From Nitrosarchaeum sp. (lineage in GTDB: Archaea; Thermoproteota; Nitrososphaeria; Nitrososphaerales; Nitrosopumilaceae), in NCBI GenBank assembly GCA_003569705.1, contig BGOU01000002.1, positions 62,001 to 126,000 on the forward strand: DNA of 64,000 nt, in the 5' to 3' direction. Of this stretch, positions 8,606 to 17,006 are shown piece after piece; within the stretch, counting starts at the first letter, position 1, and each line of letters starts with the position of its first letter. A program made the position numbers and the translations under genes. A model generated the notes under the pieces. The model had not been told where the DNA came from. It did no database searches and worked only from the letters and a program-made list of their open reading frames with translations.

Positions 8606-9997
8606 ATGACGTATGACACCGTGATCACAAATTCACATATCGTTTTACCTCAAGGAGTGCTTGACAAAAACATCATAATTGATGAGGGAAAAATTGTCGG
8701 TTTTACAAATGACATTCCTGCATGTGATCACAAAATAAACGGAAACGGTCTAATCTCAATACCTGGACCAATAGATACTCACGTTCACTATGGTGTGTAT
8801 TCCCCAATCGATCAGGCTGCAAAAACTGAGTCACATGCAGCAGCTATTGGTGGAATAACAACCATGATGAGAATGTTGCGACTTGGAAATTCATTTAAAA
8901 CTTCACTACGAGATCAACTAGAAGCCGCATCAAAAAATCACTATATTGATTATACAATTCATGCATCTATTTTCACTCCTCAACAAATTAGTGAAATGCC
9001 TTACTGTATTGAAAAAGGAATTACTTCGTTTAAAATTTACATGAATCTTGGTGGTGATGTAGGTCATGTGTATATGGACATGTCCCCATACTCTTCTAAA
9101 TTATCTGAAGTAACAGTAGATGTAAATAATAAACTAGTAGAAGAGATTGTAAAAACTGCTGCATCGCTTGGATGTCCTGTTTTGGTTCATGCAGAAGATT
9201 ATGAATCTTGTGCATGTGGAATAAAGACCGCTAAAGAGAAAAAACGCGATGGTCTTCCTGCATGGTCTGAGAGTAGATCTCCTGAATTTGAAGCAAAAGC
9301 AATCAAAACAGTTTCAAAATTTGGAAGAAATTATGGCTGTACAATTTACTTTGTTCATATTGGTTCTCAAAAAGCATTACAGCAAATTAAAGAAGAACGA
9401 AAACTTGGAACTAAAATTTTTGTTGAAACATGTCCTCACTATCTTACACTTTCATATGAAAATCAGAAAGGATATCTTGCCAAAGTTATGCCTCCCATTA
9501 GAACCGCACAAGATAATGCTGCAGTATGGGATGCATTATCACATAATCTTATTGATACTATAGGAACAGACCACGTTGCAAATCAATTAAAACTAAAACT
9601 CGATGGCACTGATGTCTGGGGAGCTTTGGCAGGATTTCCAGGAATAGGTACTGCGATACCAATTTTGTTAAGTGAGGGAGTAAATAAGAATAGAATTTCA
9701 CTTGAGCAATTTGTACGATTTACAAGCAGTAATGCTGCTCAAATATTTGGAATGCATCCAAAAAAAGGAACACTAGCCAAAGATGCAGATGCTGATATTA
9801 CCATGATAGATTTGAAAAAAGAAAATAAAGTATCTTCAGAACTATTTGGTGGATTTTCTGATTATATTGTATATGAGGGAATGTCATTGAAGGGATGGCC
9901 TGTTAAAACAATTGTAAGGGGTCATCTAGTAGCTGAAGATTTTGAAGTTGTTGGAAAACTAGGACATGGAAAATTCGTTGAACGATCTGTCGCATAA
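8606..9997 (+). CDS. Dihydropyrimidinase/hydantoinase-like amidohydrolase
   Basis: Cyclic amidohydrolase of 463 residues. All metal ligands of the dihydropyrimidinase/dihydroorotase/allantoinase family are present: HVH (His59, His61), a carboxylatable Lys143 in FKIYMN, His195 in LVHAED, His251 in FVHIGS and Asp322 in GTDH. It would hydrolyse a cyclic amide such as dihydropyrimidine, hydantoin, allantoin or dihydroorotate. The length and the SFKIYMN context favour dihydropyrimidinase/hydantoinase over a classical dihydroorotase (about 420). Substrate not assignable from sequence. The gene stands alone on the plus strand. Confidence 0.82.
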   Translation: MTYDTVITNSHIVLPQGVLDKNIIIDEGKIVGFTNDIPACDHKINGNGLISIPGPIDTHVHYGVYSPIDQAAKTESHAAAIGGITTMMRMLRLGNSFKTSLRDQLEAASKNHYIDYTIHASIFTPQQISEMPYCIEKGITSFKIYMNLGGDVGHVYMDMSPYSSKLSEVTVDVNNKLVEEIVKTAASLGCPVLVHAEDYESCACGIKTAKEKKRDGLPAWSESRSPEFEAKAIKTVSKFGRNYGCTIYFVHIGSQKALQQIKEERKLGTKIFVETCPHYLTLSYENQKGYLAKVMPPIRTAQDNAAVWDALSHNLIDTIGTDHVANQLKLKLDGTDVWGALAGFPGIGTAIPILLSEGVNKNRISLEQFVRFTSSNAAQIFGMHPKKGTLAKDADADITMIDLKKENKVSSELFGGFSDYIVYEGMSLKGWPVKTIVRGHLVAEDFEVVGKLGHGKFVERSVA

Positions 9998-10034
9998 AAA
10001 CATGTTTTAATTTAAATTACTATTTTCTCTCTGC

Positions 10035-10046
10035 TATTTAATTAAT
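10035..10046 (+). promoter_or_regulatory. TATA-like box of the cupredoxin gene
   Basis: The sequence tatttaattaat is centred about 25 bases before ATG 10065. It supports that start and a leaderless transcript. Confidence 0.4.
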
Positions 10047-10064
10047 TTCTCTAATAGATTAATA

Positions 10065-10610
10065 ATGGGAAATGAAAACAGATCTAATAGTTATTGTATG
10101 GCAAAGAAAATAAAATCTACACCCAAATCTAAACCAAAATCCACACAAAAGTTTCCCATACTAAAACTAGTTGGTATTGGATTACTCGTAGCTATTGCAG
10201 CTGGGGCCTATTATGTATACCAATCATTCATTCCTGTAAATATGGATCATCCAGTATTTTTGGTTCCTGAAAATATTTTGATAAAGACTGGAAAAACAAC
10301 TGATGGACAATATGGATTTGTATTACAATCAAGTAGAGGTGGAAAACAAGCCCCACAAAGTAAGATGACTAGTCCTACTTTGGTTATGTCAAAAGGAAAT
10401 CTAGTTTCTGTTCATATAATGAACAATTTAGTAAATACACCTGAAGAAAAATCAGTTCATAATTTTAACATCGATGAATTTAATGTACATTCAAGAGATC
10501 TTGGGTATTTTGACTCTCAATCTATTACCTTTTCAGCAGATAAGACTGGCTCATTCATTTATCATTGCACCATTCATCCAGAGATGAAAGGACTGTTAAT
10601 TATAAATTAA
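10065..10610 (+). CDS. Membrane-anchored cupredoxin-domain protein
   Basis: A Lys-rich N-terminus and one TM helix (about 31-53) anchor a C-terminal cupredoxin fold. Likely type-1 copper ligands are His132 (SVHNFNI), Cys168, His171 and Met174 (YHCTIHPEM). This is the plastocyanin/nitrosocyanin-like pattern abundant in ammonia-oxidising archaea, where copper proteins carry electrons outside the cell. Length is 181 residues from ATG 10065; ATG 10098 is an alternative. The exact electron partner is unknown. Confidence 0.85.
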   Translation: MGNENRSNSYCMAKKIKSTPKSKPKSTQKFPILKLVGIGLLVAIAAGAYYVYQSFIPVNMDHPVFLVPENILIKTGKTTDGQYGFVLQSSRGGKQAPQSKMTSPTLVMSKGNLVSVHIMNNLVNTPEEKSVHNFNIDEFNVHSRDLGYFDSQSITFSADKTGSFIYHCTIHPEMKGLLIIN

Positions 10611-10619
10611 AATATTAAA

Positions 10620-10666
10620 TTGGATCTTAAGACCAACAACGATTAGTTATTTGGTGAGAGATCCAA
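10620..10666. repeat. Inverted repeat after the cupredoxin gene
   Basis: The arms ttggatct (10620-10627) and agatccaa (10659-10666) pair perfectly. Inside them accaa (10632-10636) pairs with ttggt (10651-10655). No T-run follows, so it may be an mRNA 3'-end structure rather than a classical terminator. Confidence 0.45.
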
Positions 10667-10723
10667 CTATACCTAATTTATCAAAATAGTATTTAGATCA
10701 TACTGATAATTTCTACGTGATTC

Positions 10724-10838
10724 TTTTAAGTAAAACTTCTAAAATTATTGTGGTTTTCATACGCTAATGGAGTCATTCGCTTGTCTGTTGGCTAACCATC
10801 GTCCTAGGCTTGGGCAATTTGGCCCAAGTCTTTTTTAT
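10724..10838 (+). ncRNA. Candidate small non-coding RNA (unverified)
   Basis: A TATA-like ttttaagta (10724-10732) would place transcription near 10750-10755. The next 85 bases have no open frame. They contain tggtt/aacca (10751-10755 and 10793-10797) that could close a domain around a small aatg-gagt-catt hairpin, and they end in a GC-rich stem followed by T6. No known RNA family was recognised. GC content rises locally compared with the flanks, which in AT-rich archaea is a hint of structured RNA. Confidence 0.4.
10807..10836 (+). terminator. GC-rich hairpin followed by a T-run
   Basis: The arms ggcttgggc (10807-10815) and gcccaagtc (10822-10830) pair over nine positions with one G-U, with a six-base loop. 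A run of six T follows at 10831-10836. It resembles an intrinsic terminator and stands away from any protein gene on the plus strand. Confidence 0.55.
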
Positions 10839-11139
10839 TAATTTAGATATCAAATGGATCATTGATCTGAACGAATTGTTCATGGATCTTTTAAACTAAT
10901 TTTTACTATACTATGATATATTAGAAAATAATAATGAGTCAAAACCAGTATGGGAAGAAGTAATGGGATTATCATGGCTAATTTTAGATGATGAATAAAT
11001 TTCAAATAACTTCATTATCTGTTCTTTATCGATGATTTTACATTACATCAACAAATGATAGGCATAATGCTAGAAAATACAGAATTTATAAATTCAATCC
11101 AACATGAAAATAAATTTTAGGGCAGTCTGAAATAATTTT

Positions 11140-11814
11140 CTAAATTATATCAAATTTACCATCAATCTTGGCCCTGTAAATTACATCTGGTTTTCTAATG
11201 AATATCCCTGATTCCATAACTCCTGTGATTTGTTTGATTTTTTGAGAAAGTATTTTTGGATTTTTGATTACTCCAAAATCACAATCGAGAATAATATTTC
11301 CATTTTCTGTAAAGAATGGATATCCTCTATCCAGTGAACGCAGTTCTGTTTTTCCTCCTAATTTTTTGATTGCATCTGTTACTGAATTTCTTGCAAGCGG
11401 ATGAACTTCTATTGGAACTGCTCTTGTAAAGTTTTTAACGAATTTTGATTTATCTGCCATGACTACTACTTTTTTAGCTAGACTAAACAAAATATTTTCC
11501 CGTAACAGAGCTCCACCGCCTCCTTTAATGACAAATCTTTGAGAATCAATTTGATCAGCTCCATCAAAAACAACATCTATGTGATCAACATGATCAGCTT
11601 CTACTAGTGGAATACCTCCTTTTTCCGCAATCAATTTTATTTGTAACGAGGTTGGTACTCCTTTGATGTTGTAATTTTTTATTTTGATTAATGATGAAAG
11701 AGATTTTACCAGAGTAGTAGCTGCCCTACCACTACCTAGTCCAACTACAAAACCATCTTTTACAAATTTTAATGCATCAGTTGACAATGCCTCTATGGCA
11801 TCATCGTAAGACAA
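11140..11814 (-). CDS. rpiA: Ribose-5-phosphate isomerase A
   Basis: Interconverts ribose-5-phosphate and ribulose-5-phosphate in the non-oxidative pentose phosphate pathway. Family motifs are intact: GLGSGRAATT (25-34), DGADQ (84-88) and KGGGGALLRE (97-106). Length 224 is typical. The start is TTG at 11814, directly after the TGA stop of the upstream gene (11815-11817), so the two are translationally coupled in one operon with L37e and Lsm. Confidence 0.96.
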   Translation of the reverse strand: MSYDDAIEALSTDALKFVKDGFVVGLGSGRAATTLVKSLSSLIKIKNYNIKGVPTSLQIKLIAEKGGIPLVEADHVDHIDVVFDGADQIDSQRFVIKGGGGALLRENILFSLAKKVVVMADKSKFVKNFTRAVPIEVHPLARNSVTDAIKKLGGKTELRSLDRGYPFFTENGNIILDCDFGVIKNPKILSQKIKQITGVMESGIFIRKPDVIYRAKIDGKFDII

Positions 11815-12753
11815 TCATTCTACCTCTGCTTGTTCAATTTTGGAGAGAACTTTCATGATCTCTCCTTTGATTTTATCTAGGTCATCTGTATTATCTTCAT
11901 CAAAGTCATCATCTAATACTGTAGTTGGATTTGATTTCTTTGGCTCTGGAAGAGCTTTATGCTCTGTTATCTTTGCAACTTCATTATTGATATCTGGCTT
12001 TGTTTCAAATTTAATTTCTGGTTTTGCAATAACTGTTTGTATGATCTCAATTTTATCTTCTATTTTTGGTTGAATTGTTTCTCTTATGATCTTCTCTTTT
12101 GGCTGGATCATCTCTCTTATGATCTCCACTTTTGGTTCAATTGGTTTTTCAAATATCTGGAACTTTGGTTCTCTGTTTGAAAAACTTGTTAATGTAGTTA
12201 ATTCAAATGATTGTCTTGAACTTGCTTGTGGTATTATTATTGGATCCAACTTTGTTTCTTTTGGTTTTTCAAAGTTGAATACTTTTTTACTTGATTTTAC
12301 TTCTGATATGCTTTCTGATGCTTCTTTTTTTATTTCTGGAATTGATACATTTACAGTTGCAATCTTTGATGATAATTCATACAATCTATCATCTAGTTTT
12401 GATAGTTTTTGATCCATTAATGTAATCAACCCATCTCCAATTGGACCCAAATCTGGATGATGACTTGCATCTTCAAGTTTTTCTAATCTTGCTAATACAA
12501 CTCCTAATTGATGTTGATACTTTAACAATAATTTGTCACGCTGAATCTTTGGAAAATCAGAATCTGTTTGATATAATCTAGAAATTGTTTTTGTAAGAAT
12601 ATCTTTTTCAATTTTTAGAGAATTAATTTGACTTTTGATATGTGAACTAGCACCAAGACTGAGTAATTGTGTTTTATTTCTTGGCATCTTTCTTGCAGCA
12701 GCTGCTGTAGCAACACCTGCTAATGAACTAAGAATTATTGCAATCTCTTGCAT
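11815..12753 (-). CDS. Predicted coiled-coil protein with disordered Lys/Glu/Pro-rich tail
   Basis: Unrecognised 312-residue protein. The first 20 residues are hydrophobic and Ala-rich (IILSSLAGVATAAAA) and may be a membrane anchor. Residues about 35-135 look helical and coiled-coil. The long remainder is low-complexity with repeated PKIE, EIIRE and IQPKE steps and an acidic DDDFDEDNTDD patch, then a short C-terminal helix. It sits between L37e and rpiA, touching both. No enzyme motif. Possibly a lineage-specific membrane-associated scaffold. Confidence 0.65.
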   Translation of the reverse strand: MQEIAIILSSLAGVATAAAARKMPRNKTQLLSLGASSHIKSQINSLKIEKDILTKTISRLYQTDSDFPKIQRDKLLLKYQHQLGVVLARLEKLEDASHHPDLGPIGDGLITLMDQKLSKLDDRLYELSSKIATVNVSIPEIKKEASESISEVKSSKKVFNFEKPKETKLDPIIIPQASSRQSFELTTLTSFSNREPKFQIFEKPIEPKVEIIREMIQPKEKIIRETIQPKIEDKIEIIQTVIAKPEIKFETKPDINNEVAKITEHKALPEPKKSNPTTVLDDDFDEDNTDDLDKIKGEIMKVLSKIEQAEVE

Positions 12754-12921
12754 CTACGTATACCATTTAATCCAGGAATACTTTCTACGTTTAGCCTCTG
12801 GAAAACCACAACTTGCACATTGGTGGTGACGTTTATGAAATGCATTATTACCGCATCTTCTACATCTGATGTGTACTTTTTTCTTTGTAAAACCACCCAT
12901 TGAAGTTGTGCCTCTAGTCAT
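12754..12921 (-). CDS. rpl37e: 50S ribosomal protein L37e
   Basis: A 55-residue open frame. It encodes a basic protein with the L37e zinc finger: CRRC (Cys20, Cys23) and CASC (Cys35, Cys38), then the basic [10 protein letters not shown] segment. It binds 23S rRNA in the large subunit. It lies 10 bases after the Lsm gene, the usual archaeal Lsm-L37e pairing, and its stop (12754-12756) abuts the start of the next gene. Confidence 0.95.
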   Translation of the reverse strand: MTRGTTSMGGFTKKKVHIRCRRCGNNAFHKRHHQCASCGFPEAKRRKYSWIKWYT

Positions 12922-12931
12922 CTCAAATCAC

Positions 12932-13168
12932 CTAATTTGCTGCTGGTGGAGGAGATATCATAACAACATTGTCTCCTCTGACGACGATGGTGCCTAGGCT
13001 TTTTGAATTGCCATCAGTAGAAATTTCTTCTGATGAGTCAAGTAGTAGATTCATGTGTTGATCAAAACCGAGTAAACTACCTCTAATTGTTTTTCCGCCT
13101 TTGAGTTTTATCAATACAGTTTGATTGATACTGTCATCCAATACTTTTACTGCCATATCAACGGACAT
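12932..13168 (-). CDS. Sm-like archaeal RNA-binding protein (Lsm)
   Basis: A 78-residue Sm fold protein. Sm1 is around KLKGGKTIRGSLLGFDQHMN (21-40), with the Asp-x-Met-Asn RNA-binding loop in the form DQHMN. Sm2 is VVRGDNVVMI, matching the IRGxxI/V consensus. It forms a heptameric ring that binds U-rich RNA. It is first in the operon with L37e. Confidence 0.95.
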   Translation of the reverse strand: MSVDMAVKVLDDSINQTVLIKLKGGKTIRGSLLGFDQHMNLLLDSSEEISTDGNSKSLGTIVVRGDNVVMISPPPAAN

Positions 13169-13213
13169 CTATTTCACTTATTGACTTTGATATTGAGGGA
13201 TTATATTAAAATT

Positions 13214-13957
13214 TCATTGGTGTACCTTTGAACTATGCCCAGCAAGGCAAGTTTGACACTTTTTTTCTAGATTTTTCATGATTTCATCTAAAATTATCTG
13301 CCCATCTCTCTTAGTGGCTTTCCTTGGATCTCCCCAAATTCCATTTTTAGTAACTTTCAGAAATGATTTCTCTGCCAATCGTCCTAAATCTTTGATTTGC
13401 TGTTGACTCATCCCATCTGTTAAAAGTCCTTTTTCTGCCAATTTCATTTTGACATTTTTCGAGATTGCAAGCATTAGTGAGGTCTCTACAAATCCTGCAT
13501 GATCAAATTCTCTTTGCATAAAATGCCAATACGAGAGTGGGAAAACTTTGAGTTTGTTTTTTGATAATTTTCGTAATTTTTCATCAATATTTTTCAACGG
13601 TTTTAGGTTTCCATGATGCCCATTAATGACAAAAACTGTTTTAATATTATTTGCAAAAAGTGATGTACACAAATCAATCATAACCGTACTGAGAGTTGAT
13701 TCTTTGATACTCAAATTAAAAAATGGTGCATGTTCAAATGATACCCCATATGTTATTGTAGGTAAAAGTAGAAAATTTTTCTTTTCTGATAACTTTCTTG
13801 CTATCTCAGTAACAATATCTGAATCCGTTGAGACTGGTAAATGTGGACCATGTTGTTCTATTGAGCCTACAGGAACTACTGCAATTTGTTTTTTCTTTTT
13901 AATGATTTTTCTTAGATTAGGATCAAACTGAGATTTAATTTCTGTCATCTGATTCAC
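13214..13957 (-). CDS. Creatininase-family amidohydrolase
   Basis: A 247-residue member of the creatininase family with the metal site motif VGSIEQHGPHLP (Glu34, His36), Asp45 and NGHHGN (112-117). In archaea the family includes ArfB, the Fe-dependent formylamide hydrolase of riboflavin/F420 synthesis, as well as creatinine and mycofactocin-type amidases. ArfB is my preferred reading because these organisms use F420, but it is not proven. The start is GTG at 13957, overlapping the upstream purU-like stop by GTGA. Confidence 0.8.
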   Translation of the reverse strand: MNQMTEIKSQFDPNLRKIIKKKKQIAVVPVGSIEQHGPHLPVSTDSDIVTEIARKLSEKKNFLLLPTITYGVSFEHAPFFNLSIKESTLSTVMIDLCTSLFANNIKTVFVINGHHGNLKPLKNIDEKLRKLSKNKLKVFPLSYWHFMQREFDHAGFVETSLMLAISKNVKMKLAEKGLLTDGMSQQQIKDLGRLAEKSFLKVTKNGIWGDPRKATKRDGQIILDEIMKNLEKKCQTCLAGHSSKVHQ

Positions 13958-14580
13958 TTAGACTTGACATGAACTTTTCTCCAGCGAACTTCAAGCTTGT
14001 TTTCTAGGTGCATCTTTATTGCTTTTAGTAAAGTATCTGCTTCTAATTTTTGACCTTTAGATTTAATTTCCTCTAATGTATCATTTGGATCAACTTTAAA
14101 AGAATCCTGAAAAATTATTGGTCCCTGATCCAAGTTTTCAGTTACATAATGAGAAGTTACACCTACAATCTTTGTTCCTCTTTCGTAAGCTTGTGTATAT
14201 GCAAGAGCACCTGGGAATGCAGGTAATAATGATGGATGAATATTGATTATTCTATTTGGATATCTCCAAACAAAGTTTGGACTGAGAATTTTCATATATC
14301 TTGCAAGTACAATCAAATCAATTTCATGTTTTTTACAAACTTCCATTATTTTTTCTTCAGCTTTTTCTTGATTTGATTCTTTAATTACAATAAATGGAAT
14401 TTTTGCTTTCTTTGCTATGTTCTCTAATGTTTTTTCGGTTCCTATAATTACAGAAATACTTCCCTGCAGTAATTTCTTTTTCTCAGCATCAAGTATTGTT
14501 TCCATACAGCGTGGTTCTTTTGTAACTAGTATTGCAATGTTTTTTTCTGAATTTGTTTCATGATGTGTGCTTACATCCAT
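13954..14580 (-). CDS. PurU-like formyltetrahydrofolate hydrolase, catalytic half
   Basis: A 208-residue formyltransferase-fold protein. Catalytic residues Asn113 and His115 (INIHPSLLPAF) and Asp151 (LDQGP) align with Asn106, His108 and Asp144 of E. coli PurN. The AYERGTK and GVTSHYVT segments are closer to PurU, formyl-THF deformylase, than to PurN. PurU normally has an N-terminal ACT domain. Here that domain is a separate upstream gene overlapping this one by 10 bases. The product would release formate from 10-formyl-THF, or transfer it to GAR if it acts like PurN. Confidence 0.8.
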   Translation of the reverse strand: MDVSTHHETNSEKNIAILVTKEPRCMETILDAEKKKLLQGSISVIIGTEKTLENIAKKAKIPFIVIKESNQEKAEEKIMEVCKKHEIDLIVLARYMKILSPNFVWRYPNRIINIHPSLLPAFPGALAYTQAYERGTKIVGVTSHYVTENLDQGPIIFQDSFKVDPNDTLEEIKSKGQKLEADTLLKAIKMHLENKLEVRWRKVHVKSK

Positions 14581-14801
14581 CTTTTCTTTTTTGATAAGAA
14601 TTGAATTCCAGAATCAAACTTTTTTACATCTACTGCTTTTGTAAAAGATACTTCGAGATACATTCCAAAAAGACCTTTGATTACATTTTGATTTACTTTT
14701 TCAATGTTTCCACCGTTTTCAAATACAAAATTAGTAAATGCTGCAACTATTCCTTCTCTGTCTTTTCCAACAACTGTAATTCCGATTACTGTTTTTTTCA
14801 T
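14571..14801 (-). CDS. ACT-domain protein (PurU regulatory half)
   Basis: A 76-residue stand-alone ACT domain. VGKDREGIVAAFTNFVFENG (11-30) matches the N-terminal ligand-binding domain of PurU enzymes. It ends by overlapping the start of the catalytic gene by 10 bases in another frame, so the two products are probably made together and associate. A role in sensing Met or Gly, as in bacterial PurU, is inferred only. Confidence 0.78.
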   Translation of the reverse strand: MKKTVIGITVVGKDREGIVAAFTNFVFENGGNIEKVNQNVIKGLFGMYLEVSFTKAVDVKKFDSGIQFLSKKKRWM

Positions 14802-14858
14802 AACTTTTTTTGATCACTATTTTCTCATTATTAATCATTCACAGAAATTTACAATTAA

Positions 14859-14943
14859 TGCGGGAGGTGGGATTTGAACCCACGAACTCCTAAGAGATAG
14901 GGTCCTAAGCCCTACGCCTTTGACCAGGCTGGGCGACTCCCGC
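14859..14943 (-). tRNA. tRNA-Leu(UAG)
   Basis: A class II tRNA of 85 bases. The acceptor GCGGGAG pairs with CTCCCGC. The anticodon loop CTTAGGA gives UAG. A long variable arm (tctcttaggag region) precedes a standard T-arm with TTCAAAT. The discriminator base is A. Confidence 0.95.
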
Positions 14944-14990
14944 ATCGGATTTGCCATTAAACACAAATTTATCTATTCTTGAAGTAAACC

Positions 14991-16361
14991 ATGGCAAAAT
15001 TTTTTGGAACGAATGGAATTCGTGGAGTCTTTTCTGAAGATTTCACATTAGAATTTGTACATGACATGACATTGGCAATTGCAACATACTTCAAAAAAGG
15101 ACCGATATTAGTTGGATATGACGGACGAGAATCAAGTCAGATAATTGCAAAAGTTGTATGTTCTGCAATAAATTATGCTGGACTTGATTCCAATAATGCA
15201 GGACTTGTACCTACACCGTGTCTTGAGTATGCTGTAAAGAAACTTGGTTACTCTGGTGGGATAATGATCACTGCATCTCATAATCCACCACAATACAATG
15301 GAATCAAACTCGCTGCAAATGATGGTGTGGAAATTTCACGAGAGGATGAATTGATAATTGAAGATATTTTTCTGAAAAAAAATTGGATAAAAAACCCCTC
15401 AAAATGGGGAATTACAGAAAAAGAAGATAGAACAATTAATGTTTATGTTGATGGGATAACATCTCAGATAGATTTACAGAAAATAAAATCAAAAAATCTC
15501 AAAGTTGTTTTAGATTTAGGAAATGGTGCACAGGCAGTAACTGCGCCTATCTTTTGTAAATCACTTGGATGTGAAATATTTCTGATCAATGAAAAAATTG
15601 ATGGCTTATTTCCAGGACGTGGTTCAGAACCAACACCACAAAATCTTTCTGAGCTTTCCAAGACAGTTCAACAAAATAATGCAGATCTTGGAATTGCGTT
15701 TGATGGTGATGGTGATCGAAGTATTTTCTGTGATAATAATGGTGATATACTTACTGGTGACAAGTCTGCACTGGTTCTCACAAAATTCATCTTACAAAAA
15801 AATCCAAATTCTCTAGTTGTTACTTGTTTGAACTCTGGTTCAAACATAGAACTTGTTGCAAATGAATTTAATTCAAAAGTGATACGAACCAAAGTTGGAA
15901 GTGTAGAAGTATCACGAAAAATGGTGCCAACAAATGCATTAATTGGTTTTGAGGAAAATGGAGGATTTATGTTTGGAAAACATAATCAGGTAAGAGACGG
16001 TTGTATGACTTTAGCTTTAATGCTGGAATTTTTGGCCACATCTGAAAAAACATTGTCTGAGGAAATTTCTAGTCTTCCACCTTCTTTTACAACAAAAGAT
16101 AAAGTTGCTTGTTCTCAAGAAGATTCTAAAAAACTAATACAATCACTAAAGGAAGAATTCCCAAATTCTGATACAACTGATGGTATCAAAATTACAAGTA
16201 ATTCTAAAAACTGGGTAATGATTAGACCCAGTGGAACAGAATCAATCATTAGAATATATGGAGAAGCTGAGACTCAGCAAAAATTAGATACTTTAATGTC
16301 AAAATATCTCCAAAAAGTCAGGTCTGTCATTTCCGATAACACTTTTAAAACCAATCTCTAG
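14991..16361 (+). CDS. Phosphoglucosamine mutase / phosphomannomutase
   Basis: A 456-residue alpha-D-phosphohexomutase that moves phosphate between C6 and C1 of a sugar. The phosphoserine loop TASHNP (Ser96), Mg-binding DGDGDR (238-243), and the C-terminal phosphate-binding RPSGTES are all present. In archaea this branch usually makes glucosamine-1-phosphate for UDP-GlcNAc, which would feed the GlcNAc-1-P transferase at 33226. The sugar preference cannot be read from sequence. Confidence 0.9.
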   Translation: MAKFFGTNGIRGVFSEDFTLEFVHDMTLAIATYFKKGPILVGYDGRESSQIIAKVVCSAINYAGLDSNNAGLVPTPCLEYAVKKLGYSGGIMITASHNPPQYNGIKLAANDGVEISREDELIIEDIFLKKNWIKNPSKWGITEKEDRTINVYVDGITSQIDLQKIKSKNLKVVLDLGNGAQAVTAPIFCKSLGCEIFLINEKIDGLFPGRGSEPTPQNLSELSKTVQQNNADLGIAFDGDGDRSIFCDNNGDILTGDKSALVLTKFILQKNPNSLVVTCLNSGSNIELVANEFNSKVIRTKVGSVEVSRKMVPTNALIGFEENGGFMFGKHNQVRDGCMTLALMLEFLATSEKTLSEEISSLPPSFTTKDKVACSQEDSKKLIQSLKEEFPNSDTTDGIKITSNSKNWVMIRPSGTESIIRIYGEAETQQKLDTLMSKYLQKVRSVISDNTFKTNL

Positions 16362-16401
16362 TATGATTGGAATGGAGAATGATCCCTAAAGGGTGAATAG
16401 T

Positions 16402-16788
16402 ATGGGTAAACCTTATTATGTAAAATTTGAGACGCCTGAAGAACTCGTAAATCCAATCTTGGAGGCTGTTAGAGTCGCATCTACTAGCGGTAAAGTAAAG
16501 AAAGGAACCAATGAAGCCACAAAGGCCATTGAACGAGGAACAAGCAAATTAATTATTATCGCTGAAGATGTTGAACCACCAGAGGTAGTCGCTCATCTTC
16601 CAATTCTATGTGAAGAACAGGGTGCAGCATATGCATTTGTTCCAAGCAAGCAAGAATTAGGAAAGTCTTTGGGCATTGACATTACTTCTGCCGCTGCCGC
16701 AATTTTAGACGCTGGTGATGCACAACACATAGTTGATCAAGTTATCTCAGCAATCGCTAAAATTAAAGGTGGAAAGACTAGCAAATGA
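16402..16788 (+). CDS. rpl7ae: 50S ribosomal protein L7Ae
   Basis: A 128-residue kink-turn RNA-binding protein of the large subunit, also part of box C/D and H/ACA RNPs and RNase P in archaea. The [14 protein letters not shown] segment and VPSKQELG signature are present. The frame opens at GTG 16393, but ATG 16402 with a purine-rich gggtgaa just upstream gives the usual N-terminus (MGKPYYV). It is first in the L7Ae-S28e-L24e-Ndk-aIF5B operon. Confidence 0.95.
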   Translation: MGKPYYVKFETPEELVNPILEAVRVASTSGKVKKGTNEATKAIERGTSKLIIIAEDVEPPEVVAHLPILCEEQGAAYAFVPSKQELGKSLGIDITSAAAAILDAGDAQHIVDQVISAIAKIKGGKTSK

Positions 16789-16997
16789 GTACTACAACTG
16801 ACGACGTAACTCAATCTGAAATTATTCAAATTGTTGGTAGAACTGGTATTGCTGGCGAAGTTATTCAAGTTAGAGTAAAAGTTCTTTCTGGTAAAGATAA
16901 AGGTAGAATTCTTACTAGAAATGTAAAAGGTTCTGTTAGAATAGGAGAAATTCTAATGCTAAGAGAAACAGAAAGAGAAGCAAAGAAAATTCATTAG
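16785..16997 (+). CDS. rps28e: 30S ribosomal protein S28e
   Basis: A 70-residue S28e with the conserved [17 protein letters not shown] core and C-terminal [11 protein letters not shown]. It overlaps the L7Ae stop by four bases (ATGA), as is common in this archaeal operon. Confidence 0.96.
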   Translation: MSTTTDDVTQSEIIQIVGRTGIAGEVIQVRVKVLSGKDKGRILTRNVKGSVRIGEILMLRETEREAKKIH

Positions 16998-17006
16998 GTG
17001 AAATAG

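Larger units (their letters stand above)
10611..11139. other. Gene-free stretch with hairpins and a candidate small RNA
   Basis: This 529-base gap lies between cupredoxin and rpiA. It holds a 47-base hairpin just after the cupredoxin stop (10620-10666), a possible small RNA ending in a strong hairpin with a T-run (about 10750-10838), and AT-rich sequence to 11139. Two short open stretches near 10.9-11.1 kb have no good start and no recognisable product. Confidence 0.6.

Noticed and set aside
11840-12412. Antisense open frames over the coiled-coil protein gene
   Set aside because: Codon pattern and low complexity are shadows of the Lys/Glu/Pro-rich minus-strand gene.
13954-14801. Frameshift error in a single purU gene
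   Set aside because: Both parts have their own start and stop and complete domains with a short overlap, so I keep them as two genes pending comparison.
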